From assembly GCA_003971905.1 (NCBI GenBank), contig RSEE01000048.1, positions 310,001 through 374,000 of the forward strand: a stretch of 64,000 nt of DNA. The letters run 5' to 3'. The stretch comes from Moniliella sp. 'wahieum'. Lineage: Eukaryota > Basidiomycota > Moniliellomycetes > Moniliellales > Moniliellaceae. Each line of letters opens with the position of its first letter. Within the stretch, counting starts at the first letter, position 1. Below the pieces are notes generated by a model. The model was not told where the DNA came from. It made no database searches and saw only the letters and a list, made by a program, of their open reading frames with translations. Of the stretch, positions 12,401 to 24,850 are shown in pieces. A program made the translations under genes and the position numbers.

Positions 12401-13169
12401 GTGCGGAGCTCGGCAAAGCGGGTAAAGCCCCAGTCCGTCTCGCTGGCAATGAACCGGTGGTAAGCTTGGCTACTGATCACCTCGCTCGGGTCGTTGGGGT
12501 TGGATAAGCCAGGACAAACTGGCACAGACGTGGTCATCATAGCTCTTGGTGCCCTTGGCCACCAGCATGCCCGGTGGCGGGCTGGCGGAGGAAGTCTGAG
12601 CCGGGTCGGCACGGCACCGGCACTTTCCTTGGTAGGCGAAGACGAATTGGTATCGGCCGAGGTGGCCGATCCGTTGGGCAAGGCAGATCCGAGGCAGGAG
12701 CCGTACCGTTCGGCGGCGGAAACGGGGTCGAGAAGTCGGCGCAGTCGAGATAGGTAGACACCATCTCGGCGTGCGGGGAAAAACTATTACCCGCGGAAAA
12801 AGCAGGATGCGCCATCGATAGCCAGCACATTCAAACTCTGGGCTAACCTCGCGGTTCTGGAGGGCACTCCAGTTTGACACATCCCAATGGAAGACAGCGA
12901 AGTCTTCTTCGTCCAAACCGGTGTCGGGGAGGTAGCGGCTTGTAAATGTTGGTGCTATCCAGAGAGAGACGCCAGGGGAAGTCAGTCCAGTTGGCAGGGC
13001 AAGATCAAAGCAGACACATACTGTCAAGCACCGAAACAGAGGGTTCGGGAGGGGGCGTGGGGACGCCCGGATCGGGATGGGGAGCAGAGTGGTACTGGAT
13101 GGAGCAGCAGCAGAAGGCGGGCGCGTTAGCAGCAGGACAAGGGGGAAGGGCGAGCGGGCGACGCACCAT
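9424..13169 (-). CDS. Ubiquitin carboxyl-terminal hydrolase, USP7/Ubp15 type
   Basis: Deubiquitinating cysteine protease with an N-terminal MATH/TRAF domain, a USP catalytic core and a C-terminal ubiquitin-like tail. Seen on the minus strand: MATH elements (FHWDVSNWSAL; GYRWRILLFPRG; SNPNDPSEVISSQAYHRF), Cys box GLKNQGATCYMNSLLQSL (near 12190-12250), SLDSFLQHDVQEFNRVL, NVDYESSRVEEFYDIQLNVK, ring-finger-like KINDRHEFPLEIDL, and the His box HYFTLIKPNRDGGWYRFDD (near 11440-11510). The UBL tail ends FALLRPLTYG, then LGLDHIDR before TAA at 9424. An intron at 12955-13021 (67 bp) follows a Pro/Ser-rich first exon. Start 13169 (MVRRPLAL) is the nearest in-frame ATG; the frame stays open further upstream through a GGT repeat. 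Length near 1,150 aa fits the family. Several one-base losses are present, e.g. the G run at FPRG. Confidence 0.9.
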
Positions 13170-13237
13170 GGCGAGCAGCCGTGCGCGCGAGACTCGCAGG
13201 GAACAGCAGCGGCAGTGGGGGAGTGGTGGCGGTGGCA

Positions 13238-13300
13238 GTGGTAGTGGTGGTGTGGTGGTGGTGGTGGTGGGCGCGATGGGTGAGGGCGGCGGTGAGGGTG
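13238..13300. repeat. GGT/GTGGTG trinucleotide tract
   Basis: Low-complexity (GGT)n stretch in the USP7 upstream region. Read on the minus strand it would encode Thr/Pro repeats, but it lies upstream of the chosen start codon. Confidence 0.8.
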
Positions 13301-13722
13301 GTGGCGGTGGAGCTGCGACGGGCGCGGGGCCGGGAGGGACGAGTGGGCGCCGTGGCGCTGCGTTGTGCTGCGCGGCCCTGCGCCAGCGGCCCCCTGCCCC
13401 AGAGCACCCGGGCGGGGCACGGGGCCAGTGTGCGTCGGCGTTTTCTGCGGCCCTGGCGCCGCTCGCTGCCCCCGTGCGCAGTCCGGGACACTCGGGCAGC
13501 ACAGCGCCCTGCGTCGCCTGCCTTGCCTGTCCTAACCCCTACCACACTGCGCTCGGCTGTCCTGAACACCTGCTACCCCCGACCTTTCGGCGAGCAAGGC
13601 GCGAAGGCGGCCCACGCCACGCCGCTCCACTGCCGGTGGCTAGTCCTGGCGGCCCAGTGGAGCGATGCCAACGATGCGCCGATGCCCATGTCGATGCGCT
13701 GGACCATGCGCCGAGCGCTCAG

Positions 13723-13734
13723 GCTGAGCTCAGC
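13723..13734. repeat. 12-bp palindrome GCTGAGCTCAGC, copy 1
   Basis: Perfect inverted repeat. Identical copies occur at 24632-24643 and 26753-26764, all in non-coding DNA. Function unknown. Confidence 0.7.
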
Positions 13735-16245
13735 GGCTGAGGGGTGGTAGCAAGCAACAGTGTGGTCCGTGCCATATGTATATGGACACGACGCATGTGG
13801 CACCCAAGCCGATTATGTAAATGAGGATCTTCTTTTTTGCGCCCACAACAGAATAGTAAAAGAGCCCTGGCTGGCTCCTCGTTCAGTTAAACCAACGCTA
13901 CATCAAAAGGTATCGCCGTTTCCCTCACTGAAGAAGCCTCAATATTCCACAGCGTTTCTTAATCTGCTCCTGGTGGTGAAGCAACCCAGTACCCACCCGT
14001 ATGTCCACAGGAGATGTAGTGCAACTTCATTTGCGCGCGGTTCGCATCCAAGCGACGAACCTTTTCCAGCACTGTGTGTTGGGAGCGTATACTCTTCTGA
14101 ACCCACTTCGACTACCGACAACGGGAGGAAGAGAGATGAGAGAAGAAATCTCTTTTAAGAGGTGCACTCCCAGGCTTTACCGGACGACATGACGAAAAAG
14201 ACAAATCAGCCAAAGACCAAGGAGAGTTAAGATCTAAAAGGGCAAGAAGATGAAAAGGCGAGAGAAAGGAGCACAGAATGATGCGAAACGTCCGTCTCAC
14301 TGGTTTTCTCAGCGTCTCTTCAGTCGTACAACGCTCCACTTGTACCTTCTCGCAATCCCCCAGCGCCGCGATGACGCACGAGGTAGAGTGCCAGAGAGCT
14401 ATAGGTCCTCGCAACTGTCAACATTCCCCTGATCACAAGCACACGAGGTCAGCAGGCTGGTTGTATCCCCCACAGTTTGTTCTGAACGACCTGGTTATCG
14501 ATCGGTTACCGGTTATGTTTGTCTACGCTCTCGTCTTTCTCTATGTGATTCAGCTCGCACGGCCCCCTCTTTTTCCGCAGTATTTCGACCTCTTCGCCTC
14601 AGGCCTCATTCCCCCTCTATGAAATGATTCTTATCCTTCCTGATTGTGTCAAAGTCGGAGCTGATCTCTCAGATCTCACTAGTCACTCCTATTTCCAATT
14701 TCTTCATCCCGAGTGTATCGCTTTTTCCCTGTTTCTTCCACTTCGCACCATGTCATCGGTTCTGGCTTCTTCCCCACGAACGATTGCTACATCCCTTGAC
14801 CTAGTCTCAACTCTGGTCTCCCTCGCCTTAGTCCCGACTGTGACAGTCCGAATCGATATAGTTATGGGTCATCTTGCTGACATGGTCTATCATGTTTTCA
14901 GCTGTGGCTGTCACATGTCAACTCGTGCAATAACCCTTTGTGCGGATATAAAGTCAAACCATCAACAGCTGGTGTAACATGTAATACTTCTGGATCTATT
15001 ATATACGCTGTCACGGGCCTGGCCCGCCAGAGGGCTCACCCAGGTTTGTGGGGTACAATCCCTTCGGAGACGGAAGGACGACTCACGGTAGTTTCTCGCT
15101 TGGGCTACTTGGTGCATCCGAGCAGGGCGAGGGATGGATCCAAGACTTGAGGCCTGAGGAGAGGCCTTGGCGCATGAAGCGGAGGCAACTGCACGTATGG
15201 CAACAATTAACGCTCCTGCATACGAACCGACTTGGGCCGAAGTAACGTGTCTGAAGCTTCACCCCTTCCTTTCGCCTAATCTACTTTCAGTGTGTAGCAC
15301 GCAGTACTCAATCACTAATCATTAATCAGGGTTTGTTGCTCGTCACGCGCGTCACAGCTTACCGGCGGTTACCAATAACACATGCGGGTCTAATCCTAGT
15401 AGAAGAGAGTGTTTGTCATAAGACGCGTAACAGCGTTCACCGTGCCTTTCTTCAACGTCTTCAACCTTCTTGGGCCCGTCTTATGGGTACAGCTCAGTTT
15501 CCCCCGGGTTTCCCCTGTCTTGTAGCGAATCACATGCAGCACAATCGCATTGGAAATGCACTGAGGCACAGTGAGTCTGAAGGAATGTAAGAGAAATACA
15601 AAGCACGATATGGTCGGCGTCGATGAGAGAGTGCAGAGATTAGTGGGACATCGGGTGTACTCCTCATCTCGTCACATCCATATTCTCCAAGACGATTCTC
15701 AATATTCATTCTTGGATCTTGCTCTCTGTGGACGACCACGTCAACTGAACGTCTCTGTCTAACCTGCATATGCATGATCTGTGATCAAGGAGAAAGCGGA
15801 AAAGAGCTTGCTCCTCTTCAAAGCTTCTCAAGGTTCTTGTAACAACACGAGCGCAGCCGTACAAGACCGTACACAGGAGAGGGCAATAACTTAGTAAGAC
15901 AGTTTCTGTATACCCCCGTACAACATGGAAAGCGGGCTTTTATTGATGGGCCGCAACCGAGGGTGCATTAATGCGCTTCTCAGTATTCGTTGCTCTTTAC
16001 CGAGAGTGGAGAACGGTGTGAGAGAGGGTAAAAGGCCCAGGGCTCTCCTGCACAACCCTCAAAAGTTGATTGGTGTGACATGTTGTGACTCTCGCTTTGA
16101 ATCTTCGTAGGGCAGAAAGGTTTCGCTCGCTGATACACTGACGGCTCTGTGTGGTTGGTTCTATTATATCTCTCCTTTCTCTTCCCTGTCATGCATGTCA
16201 GTTGCCAGTGTAGTCAGGGTCTCCTTCTCTTCAGACATACTTGCC

Positions 16246-16274
16246 GCTTGAAGCTTGAAGCTTGAAGCTTGAAG
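16246..16274. repeat. CTTGAAG tandem repeat, block 1
   Basis: Four head-to-tail copies of the heptamer CTTGAAG. A second block lies at 16641-16679 and short copies at 16899-16910 and 48974-48987. Confidence 0.85.
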
Positions 16275-16460
16275 ACTTGTGGCTCCCTGGGCCTGATCGC
16301 CCCTGGGCGCCGACGCGTTACGCGATACACCTTTTTTTGAAGGGTGATTTGCCGCTGATGCACCGATGGATGATCCTGTAGTCAGTAGTCAGTGAGCTCC
16401 TAAGTAGGACTGTAGCAGGGCACCGGTCAACGTCAACAGACGGTGGGCCAAGCGCTCCGA

Positions 16461-16575
16461 CATCATTGCATCATGCATCACACATCATGCATCGCACATC
16501 ATGCATCACACATCATGCATCATGTATTGCGTCACGCGTCATGCATCATGAAATGCATGAAACAGCATGAAACAG
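16461..16575. repeat. ATGCATCA / CACATCATGC repeat cluster
   Basis: Irregular array of ATGCATCA and CACATCATGC units, with variants ending in GAAATGCATGAAACAGCATG. Related shorter clusters are at 18288-18323, 18350-18371 and 45043-45072. ATGCAT is self-complementary, so local hairpins are possible. Confidence 0.85.
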
Positions 16576-16640
16576 TGACATGGTGAGACCCTGAGGCCGA
16601 GAGCGCATTACGCGCTCATGCATCAAGACCCCGGGCACCG

Positions 16641-16679
16641 GTGAAGCTTGAGCTTGAAGCTTGAAGCTTGAAGCTTACG
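16641..16679. repeat. CTTGAAG tandem repeat, block 2
   Basis: GTGAAGCTTGAGCTTGAAG followed by two more units. It is the same heptamer as at 16246-16274, with one shortened copy (GAGCTT). Confidence 0.85.
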
Positions 16680-16685
16680 AATCCC

Positions 16686-16740
16686 AGTCACATGTCACAG
16701 GTCACATGTCACACGTCACGCGTGTGTCACATGGCATGCA
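16686..16740. repeat. GTCACATG-type repeat cluster
   Basis: Tandem variants GTCACATGTCACAG, GTCACATGTCACAC and GTCACGCGTGTGTCACATGG. Each unit contains an inverted GTCAC/GTGAC half or a CACATG core. Confidence 0.75.
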
Positions 16741-18287
16741 TTACTCACCGATGAAAACTGGGGACAAAATGCATGGTTGCGACGGAAGCGCTAGTAGCTA
16801 TGAGTAGCATCGCCTTGGCCTAAGGCTTAAGCGGCTCAGCGCTGCTGAGGCTCAGCAAGTAGCACGCGTGGACAAACTACTTATCTGAACGTGACGCGTG
16901 AAGCTTGAAGGTCATATTGATATGGAGGCGACGGTGGATATGCTCAAGGCACAGCGATACTTAGCGAGCATCGAATCGTTGTACTGGTTGAGAATTCCAA
17001 CATGCGGTACAGCGGATGGGAGCGATATCAGCTAAGCGCTAAACGTCTGATGTGCTAGTGCGCCATGCCAGAGGCTGCGGGCAAGGAACGATGGCATGTG
17101 GGATTGGGAACGTACATGTTGAACTTCAGCCGGCTGCCAAGAAGGCGGGGTGGGATCTATCTGGGAGGGCACATGGCACACTGAATCGATTGAATTGAGG
17201 GATTGGACGCCCCAGCAGCGCAGCGCCTCAGCCTACCCCAAATCCCACATCACGCGTCGCGGTATCCAATCCAATGTGCTAGCACCACAACCCTGTCTAC
17301 ATATCCATGGACCACGGAACTCGCGCCCAGCGTCACACCGCGTCACCGCGTCACCGGCACCGGCGTCAGCCATTTTTGCCCGATCGACAGGAACAGGCAC
17401 GACCCCAAGAACGAACCCCCTCGCTTGGAAGCCTGACTTGGCGGTTCCAATTTGAAATTTGATCATCCAGCGCCGCTGCCTCCGCGGAAGCGCGCTGGCT
17501 GTGCTGGTGCTGGGGTGGTCGGGCAGTAGGGCAGCGTGTGGCTGGCGGGCTCACTAGCTTCACTCGTTGTGCTTCGAGTTGTGGGCTGGGCACATGCTGC
17601 CGCAGCATCACCGATGGGCATCTGCCGCAAGCAGCCGCCAGACAACCGGCGGCTTACCGGTTGCCGATGCAGCGATGCTAGTCATGCAATGCAATCCCAG
17701 ATCTCAGCTCTCAGCGATGATTATCAGCATCACCGGTCACCCACCACCCCAGTCCGTCCAGCCCGGCCGAGAGCCGACAGGGCGCCTGTGCTTTGTTCCT
17801 GGTCCGGCCGAGGGCCAGCCTGGGCCAGCACAGGCCCGAGCGCGAGGCAGACGAGGCGAGGCAGACGAGGCGCGACGAGGCGGTTGGAAGCTTTGGATCC
17901 GCAAGCAGCGATATCTCCCCTGCTGCTCTGGCGCCCTGCTGGCGGCACTGCCGGGCACTGCGGCTCGCTTGGCCGCCACACCAAATCTGAACCAGTCCAC
18001 CGGGCGCACACAGGCCCCAAGCGGAGCGCTGGCTGGCTTGGGTTCAGTTGCGGGCGGCGCACGCGCGCAGTGTGCCCCGTATCCACGGCTGCCCTACTGT
18101 CGCCGCGGATGCGCCGCCAGTGGAGCGTTGGCGACGCAGTACAGTGCCTGGCCACGCCGCGCAGGACAGCACAGCACAGCACTGCAAGCGCCTTGCTCCT
18201 GGCTCGCGCCTTGGCCTGCTCGGTCAGGCTCGGCCCGACGCTGCTCATTGCTGCGGGCGCACTCTCTCCCCTCGATGGCCATCATGG

Positions 18288-18371
18288 ATCATGCATCATG
18301 CATCATGCATCACATGTCACACAGGAGCTCCCTCGCGCCCATCCAGCACTCATGCATCACACATCATGCGC
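18288..18371. repeat. ATGCATCA cluster in the MIPC synthase promoter
   Basis: Three consecutive ATGCATC units (18288-18312), then CACATGTCACAC, and a second short group at 18350-18371. It lies 160-245 bp upstream of the next gene's ATG and repeats the motif of 16461-16575. It may be regulatory; this is inferred only from position and recurrence. Confidence 0.65.
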
Positions 18372-18532
18372 CATGTCTCCTTGAGCCTCGCCCCTCCCAT
18401 CCTCACCACCCCCTCTCGTCTTCTTCCCAGCCTCCCCCTCGTCTACGTCGTTACACCACTGCCATCGCTCGCTCGCCTTTCTTTCTTGCCCCCCGCACCG
18501 CCTCCCTATGCGCTTGCTTGCGCACCGCCTCC

Positions 18533-20218
18533 ATGTTCGCTGTTGATCGCCTGCCGCTGCCCCGCCAGCGCCACTACTCGTCATCGGCACCCCCCCCAAC
18601 TCCCGATCCCTTCGTCGCGCCTCCCCCACTCGCTCCTCCCGTCGCCCTACCGCCGCCGTACGCGCCATCACCGCCCTACTCGCAGTCACTGCCCTCATCC
18701 TCTTTGGCACGGTTGTCATCCTCGGCACTGTTTGGGCGTTTTTCCACACCGACCCCGGTGCCATCCTGACCCCCAGCGAACTCACCCTTGTCGATCCCAC
18801 CTTCCAATGGTCCGCTGTGTCCCCGCGCAGTCTTGCAGGCGCTCTCGCCTCTGACTCTGGCGAGGCAGAGTCCCCACTCAACTGGGAGCGCAACTATCCT
18901 CACATTGCCCAGCTTTTCCATCTCCGTACCCTCTGGTCTCGCGCGGCCAGCGCGTCGGCTCACGTTCCGGCCCCGGCCACCTCTGTGTCCCCATCCCCAC
19001 ACTCTTCTCCAGCAGCTTCGCGCTCCCCATGGACTCAGGCGTACAATGCAAGCGCCTACTTTGGCCACTTTAAGCCGGGGCACTACAATCGCACCCGTCC
19101 TGTTCGAAAGGGGGAGCAGATCCCGCGGCTGATCCATCAAACATGGAAGACGGCGTCGGTGCCAGCCAAGTGGCAGGACAATGCCGAGGGGTGCCGCGTG
19201 ATGCACCCCGACTACGACTACATTCTTTGGACCGACAAGGATGCGCGGGCATTTATTGCAGCCGATACCCTTGGTTCTTGCCCACGTTGATGCCTACCCT
19301 TACAACATCCAACGAGCCGATGCGATCCGCTACTTTGTGCTGCACCGCTATGGCGGCGTCTACATGGACTTGGATATGGGGTGCGTTCGACCCATGGACC
19401 CCTTGCTGCAGTTTGAGGTTGTTTTGCCCCAGACCAAGCCGGTGGGGGTGTCGAATGATCTGATGCTCGCGCGCCAGGGCATCCACTGATGACGCACGCC
19501 ATCCAACTGCTTCGCCAGTGGAACACAAATTACCTGATCCCGTATGCGACAGTCATGTTTTCCACGGGACCCATGTTCATTAGTGGTGCCTATGGGCAGT
19601 ACACGCGCCTACACGGCTCGGCGCTTCCTTCAACGATCGACGAGCCCCGGCGCGGGACAAGGGGCGTTCGCATTTTGCCTCAAATTCTGTATGGCAAATT
19701 GCAGAATCCTCCTCCCGGCCTGCACATTCAACCGGGCGCATTTTACAGTCATTACTATGGCTCTCCTGGCATGCCGGGGATGCCAACTTTATCAAACTGC
19801 TGGGCAACAGTGGCTGGATTCTCGTCGCTGTTGCGGTCGCGTTCATTGGCGTAGGCAGCTACCGGTCCTACCGTACTTCCAGGTTTAGCCCCCATCTTCG
19901 CTCTGAATCCGGGTCGTTGTTCAAGGGCCGTTGGCTTGCACCAACACGCCGAGACGGACGGGCTCGCCCAGCTCAGCCACCAGCTCCTCAGCCGCGCTTG
20001 CGCCCGGTGCAGGCTCGGGCGAGGGCTGGACCGGCGAAACAGAGTGGGAGCAAGACGAGTTCCTGGACCAGATCGACCTCGAAACCTTGGGTGCCAGCAG
20101 CGAAAAGCGCGAATCAGAGGAACTTAGTGATGCATATGCGTATGCCCGCGCCTGTGATGCCAACCCGTTGGGGAGCAGCATGACTGTCTTGCCCCTGCCC
20201 ACGGCGGAAGATGATTGA
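18533..20218 (+). CDS. Mannosyl-phosphorylinositol-ceramide synthase catalytic subunit (SUR1/CSH1-like)
   Basis: Golgi type glycosyltransferase that adds mannose to inositol-phosphorylceramide in sphingolipid synthesis. N-terminal membrane anchor near 18690-18755 (ITALLAVTALILFGTVVILG); donor-sugar fold start IPRLIHQTWK; DYDYILWTDKD; DAIRYFVLHRYGGVYMDLDM containing the DxD metal site (D-L-D, near 19370-19380); and VGVSNDLMLA. A second membrane helix (GWILVAVAVAFIGVGSY, near 19810-19865) precedes an acidic cytosolic tail ending TAEDD. These two helices around a DxD domain match SUR1/CSH1. The start at 18533 requires restoring one C in the 8-C run 18590-18597. T losses near 19265 and 19287 split the catalytic part. 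An ATGCATCA cluster lies in the promoter. Confidence 0.88.
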
Positions 20219-20733
20219 GGTGTGGCCAGCCCGTCCTGCCCACCCTTGTCACCTTTTTCCTTCTTTTTTGTTGCCAAAGGAAAGAGACCTTCTCAAGCCT
20301 CACCTCAAGTCGTGCCCCCTCGCTGGCTCCTTGTACTTGTACCTTGCTCCCTACGAACGCTTGATTTGCCTCTTCCGGATAGTACCTTTGTCGGACATTT
20401 CCCATTAGCCTCTCTTTGCTTCCCCTTCCTCCCCCCCACCCCCCCCTTTCCCCCCCTCTCCCTCGACCTACGAACGCGCGGACGAGATCATCCCATGTGC
20501 ATTCTCATCATCGATCTATCCTGTGTGCATGTTGGCTACGCTGTACGCTTCCTGATTCTGTTTCACGCACCCATAGCCTGTCTTTTTCCCACGGCGTCCC
20601 CGTGAACCGGTGTATGATTTTTCCTGCCCTGTATACACTTTTCACTTGGAATCCTGATGGTAGATGGTAGACCTTGGGACAATGGCTTTATGCTGGGACC
20701 ATTCTAGCTCGGAGCGAGCGCATCGAGACGGCG
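20219..20733. other. Convergent 3' region
   Basis: Shared 3' flanks of the MIPC synthase (plus) and NAT9 (minus) genes. It is very pyrimidine-rich, with C runs around 20430-20460. No gene is seen. Confidence 0.5.
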
Positions 20734-21506
20734 TCATGCAGAAGGACGAGGCCAGTAAAAGGCGAGTGCGCTCGGCACGTCGGGCACTGCCTCGCGCGGC
20801 AACCGTAGCTCCACCTCCTCAAACACTTCCACCACCTTGTGCTCTTGAAATCCAAGACGGGCAAACAAGTTGCGGCTCGGCGCGTTGGCCAGGCCAATCT
20901 TGGCCACATAGGTCATCGCTCGGGTTGGGGTTGGTGCGTTGGGGTTGGCGTTGGCGTTAGCCTCAAGCCCCAACCCCAACTGCGCCCGCTCGCAATAGCT
21001 TATCATCAGCCTTAACGCTTCGTATGCCAAGCCGGTACGCCGGTACGCCGGTTCGGCAATCATCACCTCGCACTCGGCCTGTGGGCCCTCGGGGCTGGCG
21101 GCATTGTCATCGTCATCGTCATTGGTGTTGGAGTCGTTGTCCGGATCAAAGGAGAAGAAGAGGTTCACGTCCCCAACCATGGGCAGGGCGGCAAGGAAGG
21201 TGTCGAGACCCGGAACAGGCTCGGGTGAGGGCGAGGGCACGGCGCCCGCCTGGGCAAGTGGGACGCCTCCTGCTGGCACGGCCAACGACGCTGGGCGCGC
21301 ATGCACAATGAACGTGAGTTTGTCGGGGTCGAGGTGCCAGGCGCGTTGCATGTCGTGTTCTTGGGCCAGGGTGAGGCGCTCGCTCGCGGTCTGCTCGCGC
21401 AGTGCGTCGGATTCCATCCAGGCATGGTACGTCGGCACATGCTCCGCTCGGTACGGCACCAGCACCACCCGTTCCCCACCAGCACCGTCGCCTCGTTTGC
21501 GCGCAT
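20734..21506 (-). CDS. GNAT-family N-acetyltransferase, NAT9-like
   Basis: Small GNAT acetyltransferase of the NAT9 group, which transfers acetyl from acetyl-CoA to protein substrates. The start (MRANEATVLVGERVVLVPY after restoring one G in the run at 21474-21477) matches NAT9 N-termini. Further family text: EHVPTYHAWMESDALREQTA, TLAQEHDMQRAW, MVGDVNLFF, an acidic insert of Asp/Asn repeats, AECEVMIAEPAYRRTGLAYEA (acetyl-CoA loop R-R-T-G-L) and AKIGLANAPSRNLFARLGF, with the C-terminal VFEEVELRL. About 256 aa, slightly longer than animal NAT9 because of low-complexity inserts (near 21080-21250). No intron. A telobox-like AACCCTAG lies about 140 bp upstream. Confidence 0.88.
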
Positions 21507-22034
21507 CGAGCAGCGGCGGGTTGGAGGCGGCCAGACAAAGCCAAGGCTCGGTGCAAGAGCCAGAGGCACCGGGGGGGGGGCACGTGACGCGCGTGCGGGT
21601 CGTCCAGAGGCCATTTGATATTTGGGGCGGCGGCAGTTAGGGATCAACCCTAGCGGCGTGCGTTCGCAGGTTAGGCCAGGAGCCGCTCCTCCCCAGTCTT
21701 AATCCCGTCGGACGGGAGGTGGTGGGATGCGGTCGGTTTCCCTGCCGAGAACCCCCCGTCACACCCACCGTCCCGCGCGCCGGCTCAGCTTCACTCCCTG
21801 AGCGCCTGCGCCAGCTGCCCCAGCCAGGCGTCAGCGTCGTCAGCCTTCCAGCTCACCACGCGTGCAACCGCCAGCTCGCCTGAACTTCAACCTTCAACTC
21901 ACCTCACGCTTCAACCTTCAATCTCCAAGCTCCGCTCCAAGCCCAACATGTTGCTGTCACTCTCACATCCACCGCCTGATCTCTCTTCCATCCAGCCGCC
22001 TCAGCTCAGCCCCCCCCCTCTTCTTGTCCCCCGT
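21507..22034. other. Divergent promoter, NAT9 / EF-hand carrier
   Basis: Contains the telobox-like TCAACCCTAGCGG at 21644-21656, and repeated CTTCAACCTTCAA units at 21894-21925 on the carrier side. An in-frame upstream ATG for the carrier exists at 21948. Confidence 0.55.
21644..21656. promoter_or_regulatory. Telobox-like AACCCTAG element (NAT9 promoter)
   Basis: TCAACCCTAGCGG, about 140 bp upstream of the NAT9 ATG. The same core recurs upstream of KAP123, the N-terminal methyltransferase gene and the PHD protein gene. Confidence 0.5.
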
Positions 22035-24251
<2,217 letters not shown>

Positions 24252-24631
24252 CAGACAGGTCGCAAGACATCATCTCAGCATCCTGCATCCTGGAGCACGT
24301 CGCTGCCCCGCCCTGTGCGCCCCTGTGCTTTGCGCTGCCGTTTGCTGCGTGTCTGCCTCGTTGCTCATGCAGCATGGTCCCGAACGGACGGTGGTGTTAG
24401 CCTTTGCCACTTCTTGGGATTGGTCCCCTATTTCTGTCTGCGGCGCTGTCCCCCCTCTCGCTTGTTGCGCTGTGGTACCTTTGGTTCTTGTATAATGCGT
24501 GTTCTGTTGCCCACCATATGTCTTTTGCCATGCCCCCTGTACCGGTGCCCCGCATCGTCTGTAGTGTGTGGCGCTCGTCTGGTTGGTTTCGTTTGGCGTA
24601 GGCTGCATCACCCAACCCCATCCAGGCGCAG

Positions 24632-24643
24632 GCTGAGCTCAGC
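24632..24643. repeat. 12-bp palindrome GCTGAGCTCAGC, copy 2
   Basis: Second perfect copy, about 210 bp upstream of GLC8. Confidence 0.7.
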
Positions 24644-24680
24644 AGCCCCGCGCAGCCGCCTTGGCAGGGAGCGTACCGAG

Positions 24681-24688
24681 TGACGTCA
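24681..24688. promoter_or_regulatory. CRE-type palindrome TGACGTCA (GLC8 promoter)
   Basis: Exact binding site for CREB/ATF-type bZIP factors, 163 bp upstream of the GLC8 ATG and 9 bp from the tandem TTGAACGTT element. Further copies are at 49471-49478 and 63852-63859. Confidence 0.5.
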
Positions 24689-24696
24689 TACGAGCC

Positions 24697-24718
24697 AGTT
24701 GAACGTTGAACGTTGCAC
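24697..24718. promoter_or_regulatory. Tandem TTGAACGTT element (GLC8 promoter)
   Basis: GTTGAACGTTGAACGTTGC, two overlapping copies about 135 bp upstream of the ATG. Related TTGAAC(G/A)TT elements lie upstream of four other genes in the window. Confidence 0.5.
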
Positions 24719-24850
24719 TCAGCCTAGGTGCTTAGGGCTTAGGCCTGGCTGGCGCTTAGGCCGCCGCACACTGGCGCCCTGGCCCAGCGCAGCCGCCGCG
24801 CCCCGGCAGCTGCGGAGCACGCGCCTCCACCCGCCCCCCCCACCCCCGCC

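Larger units (their letters stand above)
13170..18532. other. Gene-free region with AT-richer core and repeat clusters
   Basis: Roughly 5.4 kb without a recognisable gene. 13170-13740 is GC-rich USP7 upstream sequence. 13740-16230 is clearly AT-richer and stop-rich in all frames. 16240-16740 carries CTTGAAG, ATGCATCA and GTCACATG repeat clusters. 17150-18530 is GC-rich again and contains long open frames (up to 400 codons) of low-complexity Arg/Ala/Pro/Ser text that overlap in several frames, as random GC-rich sequence does; I do not call them genes. The last 250 bp form the promoter and pyrimidine-rich leader of the MIPC synthase gene. Confidence 0.6.
24252..24850. other. Intergenic, GLC8 promoter
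   Basis: Holds the 3' flank of the carrier gene, a GCTGAGCTCAGC palindrome (24632-24643), a perfect CRE-type TGACGTCA (24681-24688), tandem GTTGAACGTTGAACGTTGC (24698-24716) and the GC-rich 5' leader of GLC8. Confidence 0.55.

Noticed and set aside
13126-13750. Open frames on both strands over the GGT repeat
   Set aside because: Repeat-driven open frames (poly-Thr/Pro or poly-Gly/Val). Only the last part, as USP7 exon 1, has support.
14972-15240. TGTAACATG... as an LTR start
   Set aside because: No matching 3' terminus, target duplication or retrotransposon coding trace could be found nearby.
16461-16575. CRISPR-like array
   Set aside because: Units are 8-12 bp, unevenly spaced, without unique spacers; the context is a eukaryotic nuclear genome.
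17536-18854. Long overlapping plus-strand open frames (282, 400 and 268 codons)
   Set aside because: They overlap in different frames in GC-rich DNA, have low-complexity Arg/Pro/Ser text, show no family motif, and run into the MIPC synthase 5' end.
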